From assembly GCA_964575255.1 (NCBI GenBank), contig CAZNPZ010000008.1:1-64000 (forward strand): a stretch of 64,000 nt of DNA, read 5' to 3'. The notes under the pieces were generated by a model that was not told the DNA's origin, did not search any database, and saw only the letters and a program-made list of their open reading frames with translations. Shown here piece by piece: positions 52,791-60,121 of this stretch; position 1 is the first letter of the stretch; each line of letters begins with the position of its first letter. The stretch is from JAEZHK01 sp964575255 (GTDB lineage: Bacteria; Bacillota; Clostridia; Christensenellales; Aristaeellaceae). The translations under genes were made by a program, and so were the position numbers.

Positions 52791-53960
52791 TTACCGATTC
52801 GCGATCTGGAGGATCGCCATGATGTCCTCCGTATCCAGTTTTACAAAGTTCCCAGTCTTGCCGTCCGGGCCGCGCTTTGTCTTTTTGGCGAGGAACGGGA
52901 TGTCCTCCGGTTTTGCGCCCAGTTCCTTGAGCGTGACTGGCATGCCGATGCCCGTCAGGAACGCCTCGAAGCGCTCAATGCCCATCAGCGCGGTGCGCTC
53001 CGGGCGCGTCAGGCTCACGCCCCAGACCCGCGACGCGAGCTGCGCGAAGCGGTTTGGGTCATGGGGGAGGGTATAGCGCATCCAGGCGGGCAGCACCACC
53101 GCCAGCCCCGCGCCGTGCGCCACGTCGTACAACCCGCTCAGCTCGTGCTCGATCTGGTGGCTGGCCCAGTCGCCCACGCGGCCAACGCCGCAGGTGTTGT
53201 TGTGAGCGAGCGTACCCGCCCACATCAGCTGCGCGCGGGCGTCGTAGTCGTCCGGTGTTTCAATCGCCCGCTTCGCGGAGCCGATCACCGTCAGAAGCAG
53301 CGCCTCGCACAAGCGGTCGGTCACGTCCACGTCGGGCGTGTTGGTGAAGTACCGCTCCAGGATGTGCGCCATGATGTCGGTCGCGCCGCAGGCAGTCTGG
53401 TACGCGGGAAGGGTGTAGGTGAGTTCCGGGTTCATCAGCGCGAACTGCGGGCGGTTCAGCTCCACGTTCAGGCCGCGCTTGGTGAGCGTCTCCTTCTGCA
53501 TGATGACACAGCTGTTGGAGCTCTCGCTTCCGGCGGCAGCCAGCGTCAGAACGACGCCCAGCGGCACCGCCTTCTGCGGAATGGCTTTGCCGGAGAAGAA
53601 GTCCCAGAAGTCGCCTTGATAGGGGATGCCCGCGGCGATGGCCTTGGAGGAGTCGATCGCGCTGCCGCCGCCCACCGCCAGGATGAAGTCCGCGCCGAAC
53701 GCGCGGCCCAGTTCGATCCCTTCGTACACCTTGTCATCGCGCGGGTTGGGCAACGCGCCGCCCAGTTCCGCATGCTGAATTTTTGCCTCGTCCAGCGAAG
53801 TGAGGATGCGGCCGATCAGCCCGCTTTTGACCGCCGACCCACTGCCGTAGTGCACCAGCACCTTCGTGCCGCCAAGGGACTTGATCATTTCCCCTGCCTT
53901 CAGTTCCGCGCCTTTGCCGAACTCAAAGCGGGTCGGGATGTAGAACGAGAAATTGTCCAT
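52791..53960 (-). CDS. Iron-containing alcohol dehydrogenase (second paralog)
   Basis: A 389-residue enzyme of the same YqhD/butanol-dehydrogenase family as the gene at 11266-12444. It carries VLVHYGGGS-type text (VLVHYGSGSAVKSGLIGRIL), ILAVGGGSAIDSSKAIAAGI for cofactor binding, and metal ligands in GATDIMAHILERYF and IEHELSGLYDVAHGAGLAVV. The real start is ATG 53960 (MDNFSFYIPTRFEFGKG), preceded by AAGGAGG; the frame extends to 54050 but that part overlaps the upstream gene. The start lies one base after the stop of the SGNH hydrolase gene, with its ribosome binding site inside that gene, so the two form a tight operon. Substrate is unknown; the pairing with an esterase suggests an ester or alcohol by-product, as inference. 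Confidence 0.92.
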   Translation of the reverse strand: MDNFSFYIPTRFEFGKGAELKAGEMIKSLGGTKVLVHYGSGSAVKSGLIGRILTSLDEAKIQHAELGGALPNPRDDKVYEGIELGRAFGADFILAVGGGSAIDSSKAIAAGIPYQGDFWDFFSGKAIPQKAVPLGVVLTLAAAGSESSNSCVIMQKETLTKRGLNVELNRPQFALMNPELTYTLPAYQTACGATDIMAHILERYFTNTPDVDVTDRLCEALLLTVIGSAKRAIETPDDYDARAQLMWAGTLAHNNTCGVGRVGDWASHQIEHELSGLYDVAHGAGLAVVLPAWMRYTLPHDPNRFAQLASRVWGVSLTRPERTALMGIERFEAFLTGIGMPVTLKELGAKPEDIPFLAKKTKRGPDGKTGNFVKLDTEDIMAILQIANR

Positions 53961-53961
53961 T

Positions 53962-54612
53962 TCAGTCCTCCTTCCCGAAGATGGAGCGGATCTTGTCCGC
54001 CATCGCCCGCGCGAAGACCTCCTGCCCCTCGCGGGTGATGTGGATGCCATCCTGCGGCCAGGGGTCGGTGATCTTCGCGGCGTCCAAAAATTCGCTGCCG
54101 GTCAGGGTCGCCACGCGGTGGTATTCGCGCGCGAAGCCCTTTGAAATCCGGGCGGCGTCCGGGCCGAACGTGTCGCCGAACATGCGTTTTTCCACGTCGT
54201 CCGCAACCAGAATGGGGGAGACGAGCAGAACCTTGGACGGCTTCCCGGTATGATCCACCGCGTACTGCTTCGCGAGCAGGATCATCTGCTGCGCGCACTG
54301 GGCGATGGTGTAGGCGTTCATATGGAAGCGCGACTTGGTGTCGTTGGTGCCCAGCATGATGACCACCAGATCCAGCGGATTGTGGCTCATCAGGCAGGGC
54401 GGCAAGTACGTCATGCCGTTTTTGTGGCCGCCCTCGGTGGGGTCGTCGTGGATGAACGTGCGGCCGTTGAAACCCTCCTCGACGATCCGGTAGCCGTCGC
54501 CGAGCAGTTTCTGAAGGCGCATCGTCCAGCGGGTCTCGTCGTCAAAGCGGCCGTTGTCCAGCTCGTAGCCGTAGGTGTTGGAATCGCCAAAACACAGAAT
54601 GCGTCGATTCAT
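53962..54612 (-). CDS. SGNH/GDSL-family hydrolase (arylesterase-like)
   Basis: A 216-residue cytosolic SGNH hydrolase. Block I is ILCFGDSNTYGYELDNGRFD with the nucleophile Ser, block III is VVIMLGTNDTKSRFH (Gly-Thr-Asn-Asp), and block V is PQDGIHITREGQEVFA with the catalytic Asp and His. The form 'CFGDSNTYG' is that of bacterial arylesterases/acyltransferases. ATG 54612 has GGGAGGG eight bases upstream; a longer start at 54633 is less likely. No signal peptide is seen. It is the first gene of a two-gene operon with the iron alcohol dehydrogenase, behind an extended -10 promoter (54637-54632). Confidence 0.9.
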   Translation of the reverse strand: MNRRILCFGDSNTYGYELDNGRFDDETRWTMRLQKLLGDGYRIVEEGFNGRTFIHDDPTEGGHKNGMTYLPPCLMSHNPLDLVVIMLGTNDTKSRFHMNAYTIAQCAQQMILLAKQYAVDHTGKPSKVLLVSPILVADDVEKRMFGDTFGPDAARISKGFAREYHRVATLTGSEFLDAAKITDPWPQDGIHITREGQEVFARAMADKIRSIFGKED

Positions 54613-54631
54613 TTTGGATCCCTCCCGCCGC

Positions 54632-54665
54632 ATTATACCATATTCCCCCTGCGATGTGATATACT
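54632..54665. promoter_or_regulatory. Divergent promoters of the SGNH-adh operon and the rRNA methyltransferase gene
   Basis: Minus strand: extended -10 TGGTATAAT, with TATAAT at 54637-54632, 20 bp before the SGNH start. Plus strand: TGTGATATACT with TATACT at 54660-54665, 25 bp before the methyltransferase ATG. Neither has a convincing -35. The two boxes are under 30 bp apart, so the promoters may compete. Confidence 0.5.
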
Positions 54666-54689
54666 GGAATCAGGGAAAGGGGCGTTTTG

Positions 54690-55988
54690 ATGGACTTTCC
54701 TGTTGAATGGCAAAACCGGATGGCGCGGATGCTGGGCGCGGAGCGCGGCGCGTTTTTCACGGCGATGGAGGAGGAACCGGCGCTGTCGCTCCGGCTCAAC
54801 GCGCTCCGTCAGGGCGCGCACAGTGAGCGGATGGGCGCGCGCGTGCCCTGGTCGCCGTACGGGTATTATCTCCGGGACGGCGACGCGGTGAAGACCGGAC
54901 ACGATCTCGCGCACGCGGCGGGCGTCTACTACATGCAGGAGGCCAGCGCGCAGGCACCGGCAGAGGTGCTCGCGCCGAAGCCGGGCGAGGTGGTGCTGGA
55001 TCTGTGCGCCGCGCCGGGGGGCAAGGCGTCGCAGTTGGCGGCTCATCTGTGCGGGCGGGGTGCGCTGGTCGCCAATGAGATCGATTTTTCCTGCGCGAAG
55101 GCGCTGTCGGGCAATCTGGAGAGGCTGGGCGTCCGGAACGCCGCAGTGGTCTCGGAGTCCCCGGATCGGCTCGCGGCAAAATGGTCGGAGACGTTCGACG
55201 CGGTGCTGGTGGACGCGCCCTGCTCCGGCGAGGGCATGTTTCGACGGGATCCCGACGCGCGCTCCGCATGGACGCCCGAAAGCCCGGCGGGCTGCGCTGT
55301 CCGGCAACGGAAGATTCTTGAAAGCGCGGCGCGCATGGCGAAGCCCGGCGGGCGGCTTGTTTATTCCACCTGCACGTTCAGCGAACTGGAAAACGAGGGT
55401 GTAATCCGGGGCTTTCTCGCGGCGCATCCGGAGTATGCCCCGGTGGAATTTGAGCTGCCCGGCGTTGGGCGTTCGGAGGGCGGCATGCTTCGGCTCTGGC
55501 CGCACCTGCTGCGCGGGGACGGGCACTTCGTGGCGCTTTTCAAACGCACGGGGGAATCGGTATCCGCACCGCGCGAAAGCGCTGGAAGGCCCCCGCAGGC
55601 GCTTCTGGACGCGCTGCCGGGGCGATGGGCGGGTGCGGTTCAAGGATGGGCAATTACGGAATCAAACGGCTTCGTGGACGCGCTACCGCCTCAGATGCCG
55701 GACCTTTCGGGCGTCCGGACGCTCCGGCGGGGCCTAAGGCTATGCGAGTTGAAAGGCCATGTGAAGCCGGACCACGCGCTGGCGATGGCGTTTTCGCCGG
55801 AGTTTTTCGACCGCGCGGTCTTGCTGGACGACGGCGCGGCGCGTGCCTTCCTGGGCGGCGAGGCGATTCCAATGGACGCGCCGGACGGCTGGACGCACGT
55901 CTCCTGGCAGGGATTCCCGCTGGGGTTTGGCAAGATATCGCAGGGAGTTCTGAAAAATCACCTGCCCAAGGGACTCAGGCTTCGCTGA
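54690..55988 (+). CDS. rsmF: RsmF-like 16S rRNA m5C methyltransferase (NOL1/NOP2/Sun family)
   Basis: A 432-residue RNA (cytosine-5) methyltransferase. The SAM-binding core reads GEVVLDLCAAPGGKASQLAA and LVANEIDFSCAKALSGNLER. The catalytic cysteines are in VLVDAPCSGEGMFRRDPDA and LVYSTCTFSELENEG. SQAPAEVL-type text before the core and the C-terminal GHFVALFKR segment plus an extra ~150-residue domain (ending QGFPLGFGKISQGVLKNHLP) match RsmF of Firmicutes rather than short RsmB. ATG 54690 (MDFPVEWQNRMARML) is chosen over the adjacent TTG 54687; GAAAGGGG lies upstream. It is a single-gene unit between two minus-strand genes. The exact target nucleotide is unproven. Confidence 0.9.
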   Translation: MDFPVEWQNRMARMLGAERGAFFTAMEEEPALSLRLNALRQGAHSERMGARVPWSPYGYYLRDGDAVKTGHDLAHAAGVYYMQEASAQAPAEVLAPKPGEVVLDLCAAPGGKASQLAAHLCGRGALVANEIDFSCAKALSGNLERLGVRNAAVVSESPDRLAAKWSETFDAVLVDAPCSGEGMFRRDPDARSAWTPESPAGCAVRQRKILESAARMAKPGGRLVYSTCTFSELENEGVIRGFLAAHPEYAPVEFELPGVGRSEGGMLRLWPHLLRGDGHFVALFKRTGESVSAPRESAGRPPQALLDALPGRWAGAVQGWAITESNGFVDALPPQMPDLSGVRTLRRGLRLCELKGHVKPDHALAMAFSPEFFDRAVLLDDGAARAFLGGEAIPMDAPDGWTHVSWQGFPLGFGKISQGVLKNHLPKGLRLR

Positions 55989-55998
55989 AAATGGCAAT

Positions 55999-56019
55999 AA
56001 AAAAGCGCGCCCCTCGCGC
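55999..56019 (-). terminator. Terminator of the J-domain gene (minus strand)
   Basis: On the minus strand GCGCG-AGGGG-CGCGC (56019-56005) forms a short GC hairpin followed by TTTTTTATT (56004 downward). It lies 34 bp after the stop of the minus-strand J-domain gene and just after the rRNA methyltransferase stop. Confidence 0.65.
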
Positions 56020-56052
56020 ATCGGATTGGGTTGAAACCAGAACTCCGCTCGA

Positions 56053-56553
56053 TTATTTCGCGTTCCGCCAGAAGAACAGCGGATGGCGGGATTTGCTTCT
56101 GAGCGCCTCGGCGCTCTCAAACGCGGTCAGGTACTGCGCGTTGCCCGGCTGCTGCCGGGTTGCGATGCCAAAGTATAAAACGGCCTTTTCCACCTCGCCC
56201 AGCCGGAACAGCACCGCGCCGAACAGGTAGTTCCACTCGGCGCTGCGGGTCGCTACCCGCATCAGCGCCTGACGCGCGGCGGAAAGCTGACCAAGACCCA
56301 GCAGCTTTCGTACATCCTCCAACTGTTCGCTCTCCGGCGAGATCTGATCCAGTTTTCCGTGGGAGGCGCTCTGGCTCAGCGCCTCTTCGTAGGCCAGGTT
56401 GATCCCGATCATCTTGGACTCCGCCCACAGCCGCTCAGGACCTTCGGCAAAGCGGTCGGGATGCCAGCGACGCGCGAGTTCCCGGTAGGCTCGGCGAACT
56501 TCCACGACCGACGCGCCGCGCGCAATGCCCAGCGTTTCAAAGCAATCCGCCAT
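56053..56553 (-). CDS. Small J-domain (DnaJ-like) protein with TPR-like tail
   Basis: A 166-residue protein. Residues 1-65 are a J-domain with the HPD motif: CFETLGIARGASVVEVRRAY followed by ARRWHPDRF. Such domains stimulate Hsp70 (DnaK) ATPase activity. The rest is helical, with a TPR-like pair around EWNYLFGAVLFRLGEVEKAV and LYFGIATRQQPGNAQYL. It lacks the Gly/Phe region and zinc fingers of true DnaJ, so it is a specialised co-chaperone. ATG 56553 follows AAGGGAGG. It is monocistronic, convergent with the rRNA methyltransferase gene. Confidence 0.85.
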   Translation of the reverse strand: MADCFETLGIARGASVVEVRRAYRELARRWHPDRFAEGPERLWAESKMIGINLAYEEALSQSASHGKLDQISPESEQLEDVRKLLGLGQLSAARQALMRVATRSAEWNYLFGAVLFRLGEVEKAVLYFGIATRQQPGNAQYLTAFESAEALRSKSRHPLFFWRNAK

Positions 56554-56674
56554 ATCCGTTCGCCTCCCTTCTGAAAAGACAGGAGTATTATACCAAGCGC
56601 CCGACCTGTTGTCCAGCCGTTTTTCCCTCTATGAAAAATATTACAGATCCGTTTCATTTGAGTACGAAAACGTA

Positions 56675-56726
56675 ATACCACAACATATGGTATTCCCTTG
56701 CTATTTTATGGCATGTCGTATACAAT
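56675..56726 (+). promoter_or_regulatory. Promoter with upstream inverted repeat for the small membrane protein gene
   Basis: TTGCTA (56698-56703) and TACAAT (56721-56726) are exactly 17 bp apart. Immediately upstream, ATACCA (56675-56680) and TGGTAT (56688-56693) form a 6-bp inverted repeat with a 7-bp spacer, a candidate operator. The region is much more AT-rich than the surrounding DNA. Confidence 0.65.
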
Positions 56727-56789
56727 ATATGTATTGAGGCGGCCGAATGTGCCGAACTGTTTTTTTACGAAGGGCGTGGATTACCTGCC

Positions 56790-57320
56790 ATGAGATCCCC
56801 CGATCGTAGAAGCGCGAAGACAAAGCCACGCGGGAGCCGCGCCAGCAGCGCGGTAACTCGGTGGCTCATTTTCTGCTTCCCGGCGGGACTGCTCATGATG
56901 TGGAGTGACCGCTGCAAGTGGCCGCGCTACGCGAAAAGTCTGATTTCGCTGGCTTTCGCGGCGCTGATCCTGGCGGTTCTGCTGCCGCAGACGATGCCGC
57001 CGGAGCGCGCGCAGGGCGGCGTGGAGATCGTCGGCCTCTCGCCCGCGATGGAGTTGCAGGGCCCGCAGCTTGCGGACGGCAAGCCCCAGTACGACGTGTA
57101 CGTGCCCGTCTATCAGCCGGAGGCGACGCTGTTTGTAGAGCCGACGCCGACGCCTGTGCCCGTCTACGTGTACTGCAACGACGGCGGGCAATATTACCAC
57201 ACGAAGAACTGCCGCTACAAACACGCCACCACCCCGAAGGTGACGCTGACGCAAGCGACCGCCGCGGGCTTCAAACCATGCCCGAAGTGCAACCCGCCGA
57301 AGCTGGACAACGAGGACTGA
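56790..57320 (+). CDS. Small membrane protein with C-terminal Cys/His (Ada/ComE-like) motif
   Basis: A 176-residue protein: a basic N-terminus, two hydrophobic segments (about residues 23-36 WLIFCFPAGLLMMW and 48-66 SLISLAFAALILAVLLPQT), a Pro/Thr linker (PTPTPVPVYVY), and a C-terminal domain GGQYYHTKNCRYKHATTPKV continuing to QATAAGFKPCPKCNPP. The His-x4-Cys...Cys-x2-Cys layout resembles a small domain found on surface nucleases and lipoproteins of Firmicutes ('YHR-GC..L......A...GY.PC..C'), thought to bind metal; the identity is by pattern only. The ribosome binding site is weak. A well-spaced promoter with inverted repeat precedes it and a strong terminator follows, so it is a single-gene unit. 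Function is unknown. Confidence 0.75.
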   Translation: MRSPDRRSAKTKPRGSRASSAVTRWLIFCFPAGLLMMWSDRCKWPRYAKSLISLAFAALILAVLLPQTMPPERAQGGVEIVGLSPAMELQGPQLADGKPQYDVYVPVYQPEATLFVEPTPTPVPVYVYCNDGGQYYHTKNCRYKHATTPKVTLTQATAAGFKPCPKCNPPKLDNED

Positions 57321-57346
57321 GGACAAAAGCGACACAAGTATGAATC

Positions 57347-57368
57347 GCGCCCCGCGTTCGCGGGGCGC
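57347..57368. terminator. Terminator between the membrane-protein gene and argS
   Basis: GCGCCCCG (57347-57354) pairs with CGGGGCGC (57361-57368), extended by one more pair around a GTTC tetraloop, and is followed by TTGCTTTTAGG. It lies 27 bp after the plus-strand stop and before the convergent argS end. Confidence 0.8.
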
Positions 57369-57406
57369 TTGCTTTTAGGAGAGCCGCCGACCAAACGGCT
57401 AAAAGA

Positions 57407-59125
57407 CTACATTCTTTCCGGCGCTTCGATGCCGATCAGGTACAGCGCGGTCTTCACGATGTCGCGGGTGGCGCGGGTCAGAAGCAGCCGCGCCGCGCGC
57501 GCGCCGGGGTCGTCGTCCAGAATCCGGCGCTCGAAGTAGAACTTGTTGTAGGCCTGCGCAAGGTCGACCGCAAAGCGCGTCACCTGCGACGGTTCGCTTC
57601 TGTCGATGGCGGCGGTGATGACGGAGGGGAACTGCTCGATCAACCGGATGACTTCCTGTGCTTCGGGGTCGGAGAGCGCTGTATAGTCCGGCTCGGTGGG
57701 GGAAAGCGCCGCTTCCTCGGCCTTCCGAAGTACCGAGCAGCAGCGGGCGTGGGTGTACTGCACGTAGGGGCCGGTCTCGCCCTCGAAGTTGAGCGCGCGA
57801 TCCCACCAGAAGTCGATGTCCTTGATCCGATTGTTGTACAGGTCAAAGAACACCACCGCGCCGACGCCCACCTGCCGCGCGACCGCGTCCTTGTCCGGCA
57901 GGTTCGGGCTCTTCTCCTCGACGATCGCGCGGGCTTTGGCGATGGCGTTGTTCAGCAGGTCTTCGAGGTACACCACGTGCCCCTTGCGGGTGGACAGCGT
58001 CTGTCCCTCGTAGGACACCATGCCGAACGACACGTGCTCCATCCTCTTCGCCCAGTCGTAACCCATCAGCTCCAGCACCTTGAAGATCTGGCGGAAGTGC
58101 AGATCCTGCTGGTAGGCGACGACGTAGAGGCTGCGGTCAAAGTCGTAGGTGTCCTTGCGATAGAGCGCGGCGGCGAGGTCGCGCGTGGCGTACAGCGTCG
58201 CACCGTCCTTTTTCAGGATCAGGCAGGGCGGCATGGAGAATTCCTCAAGGTTCACGATCCACGCGCCGTCCGACTCCGTGAGCAGGTTCTTCGCTCGAAG
58301 TTCCTCGATGACGCGGTCCATCTTGTCGTTGTAGAAGCTCTCGCCGGCGTAGGAATCGAACGTGACGCCCAGCAGCTGATACACTTTCTTCGCGTCGTTC
58401 AGCGTGACTTCCTTGAACCAGTTGAAGATTTCGAGGGCCTCCGGGTCGCCGTCCTCGATTTTTTTAAACCAGGCGCGACCCTCGTCCTGAAGCGCTGGGT
58501 CGTGCTCGCTCTCCTGATCGAAGCGCACGTAGAGCTTGACCATCTCGTCCACGCCGCCCGACTCGACGGCGGCTTTATCGCCCCACTTTTTGTAGGCGCA
58601 CACCATCTTGCCGAACTGGGTGCCCCAGTCGCCGAGGTGGTTGATGCCCACCGGCGTATAGCCGCGGAAGCGGTAAAGCCGGACCAGTGAATTTCCGATC
58701 ATCGTGGTCGAAAGATGCCCGATGTGGAAGCGTTTGGCGATATTGATCGACGAATAGTCGACGCAGACGGTCTTGCCCGCGCCCTCGCGCCCACCGCCGT
58801 AGGCTGCGCCCTCGGCGGCAACCTGCGCAAGAACCTCCCGCGCGTAGACCGCGCGGTCGATGTAGAAGTTCAGGTAGCCCTTAACCGATTCAACACGCGC
58901 GAGAAACAGCGCAGACACTGCGTTTGCCAACTGATCCGCGATGGCGGGCGGCGCTTTCCGAAGCGCCTTCGCCAGACGGAAGCAGGGGAACGCGTAGTCG
59001 CCCAGCGCCGGATCCGGCGGTACTTCGAGCGCCTGCGCGATCGCTTCCCGATCCAGCGCGGCGCTTCCAAACACATTCTCAAGGCCTGATTCGATGAGCG
59101 CGGCAATGCTCGTACGAAAATCCAT
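57407..59125 (-). CDS. argS: Arginyl-tRNA synthetase
   Basis: A 572-residue class I aminoacyl-tRNA synthetase charging tRNA-Arg. The HIGH signature reads NIAKRFHIGHLSTTMIGNSL after VCVDYSSIN. The KMSKS equivalent is the reduced form LSTRKGHVVYLEDLL usual in this family. The Arg-tRNA N-terminal domain (residues 1-110) and C-terminal DALR anticodon-binding domain (YTHARCCSVLRKAEEAAL onward, ending LYLIGIEAPERM) are complete. Length is typical. The start ATG has a GGGGTG stretch upstream. Copy 2 of the dispersed structured element lies between this gene and the upstream DUF47/Pit genes on the same strand. Confidence 0.95.
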   Translation of the reverse strand: MDFRTSIAALIESGLENVFGSAALDREAIAQALEVPPDPALGDYAFPCFRLAKALRKAPPAIADQLANAVSALFLARVESVKGYLNFYIDRAVYAREVLAQVAAEGAAYGGGREGAGKTVCVDYSSINIAKRFHIGHLSTTMIGNSLVRLYRFRGYTPVGINHLGDWGTQFGKMVCAYKKWGDKAAVESGGVDEMVKLYVRFDQESEHDPALQDEGRAWFKKIEDGDPEALEIFNWFKEVTLNDAKKVYQLLGVTFDSYAGESFYNDKMDRVIEELRAKNLLTESDGAWIVNLEEFSMPPCLILKKDGATLYATRDLAAALYRKDTYDFDRSLYVVAYQQDLHFRQIFKVLELMGYDWAKRMEHVSFGMVSYEGQTLSTRKGHVVYLEDLLNNAIAKARAIVEEKSPNLPDKDAVARQVGVGAVVFFDLYNNRIKDIDFWWDRALNFEGETGPYVQYTHARCCSVLRKAEEAALSPTEPDYTALSDPEAQEVIRLIEQFPSVITAAIDRSEPSQVTRFAVDLAQAYNKFYFERRILDDDPGARAARLLLTRATRDIVKTALYLIGIEAPERM

Positions 59126-59258
59126 CCCTGCACCCCGTTTACATTTATTCGTAGGGCAATTATACCACGTTTCCGGCGCGGCATGTTGTTAAGGGTTATA
59201 AAATCCTATGTAGAAAACAAAAGCGGGCTGCATCCCGCATCCCGCATGCCATCCGTCC

Positions 59259-59469
59259 CCTGGGAGAGAGTGGAGAGAACCGCAGCCTTTTCCACATTCA
59301 ATCAATTCTGGCGGCGTGTACGGCGGTATTGGCTTTCCCGCCGAGCCTGCCCGGCCGACGGGGAAAGCGTTCCCGATCCGGTTCCCACCCGGAAACGTCC
59401 GCAGGCGTTTCAGGGAACCGGCCTCGTTCCAAATGCAAAGGAAGACCGAATTCGCGGGTTTCCTTTGCC
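59259..59469 (+). repeat. Dispersed structured intergenic element, copy 2
   Basis: It aligns with 12518-12732 over its full length. H1 is at 59272-59293 (here only the outer six pairs remain, two of them G-U). H2 pairs CCGGTTCCC (59378-59386) with GGGAACCGG (59413-59421), with an inner GAAACGTC/GGCGTTTC stem. H3 pairs GCAAAGGAAG (59435-59444) with GTTTCCTTTGC (59458-59468). It stops five bases before the DUF47 stop codon. Read in the same orientation as copy 1, it is antisense to both flanking genes, so its sequence is not simply part of their mRNA. It contains no recognisable protein-coding frame. Confidence 0.8.
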
Positions 59470-59473
59470 ACCG

Positions 59474-60097
59474 TCAGGTGTTTTTCATCACGATTTCTTC
59501 GACCGCGTCGGCGACGTGCTCGCACTCGTCGCAGCACTTTTCGAGGAAGTTGTAGATGTCCTTCCATACGCCGATGGCGACGGCGTCCTTCTCGCCCATG
59601 TACAGGCGGTGCATCGCCTCCAGGTGCAGCTTGTCGCCGACTTCCTCCAGGCGGTTGACCTCGATGATGTGCGTTTTCATATCGTTGGCCTTGCGCAGGT
59701 GGTGGAAATTCTTTAGCAGCGAGACCAGTTCCGTGGTGCAGGTCGTGATGATCTGCGCCATGCCGACCGCGTCCTCGCGGCAGCTGGTCACGCCGTACAT
59801 GTACATCGAGATCAGCACGTCCTCGATGGAGTCGATCAGGTCGTCCTGAATCGCGGCCAGGCGGTTGATGTCCTCCCGATCGATCGGGGGCAGGAACTCG
59901 GCGACCAGGTGCTCGGTCATTTTATGCTTTTTCATGTCGGCGGCATGCTCGATGTCGTGCATCTTCTCCATGACCGACTTGAGTTTCGCGGGATCAAAGC
60001 TCTCCAGCGTGCTCTCCAGCAGTTTTGCGCCTTCCTGCGCACACTCCATCATCTCATTAAAAAAATCAAAATAGCTGTATCCGCCGCGCTTGCCCAT
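59474..60097 (-). CDS. DUF47 family PhoU-like protein
   Basis: A 207-residue all-helical protein of the DUF47/PhoU-like family, the usual partner of Pit phosphate transporters and probably a regulator of them. It shows the acidic helix pattern EKMHDIEHAADMKKHKMTEH, PPIDREDINRLAAIQDDLID, and a second set VNRLEEVGDKLHLEAMHRLY ending in DECEHVADAVEEIVMKN. The E/D-rich HDIEHxAD and CCDECEHVAD motifs are typical metal-binding repeats. ATG 60097 is preferred over GTG 60106 because AAAGGGG sits eight bases upstream of it. It follows the Pit gene by 24 bp in one operon. Confidence 0.9.
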   Translation of the reverse strand: MGKRGGYSYFDFFNEMMECAQEGAKLLESTLESFDPAKLKSVMEKMHDIEHAADMKKHKMTEHLVAEFLPPIDREDINRLAAIQDDLIDSIEDVLISMYMYGVTSCREDAVGMAQIITTCTTELVSLLKNFHHLRKANDMKTHIIEVNRLEEVGDKLHLEAMHRLYMGEKDAVAIGVWKDIYNFLEKCCDECEHVADAVEEIVMKNT

Positions 60098-60121
60098 GAA
60101 GCCCACCCCTTTACACTTGCT

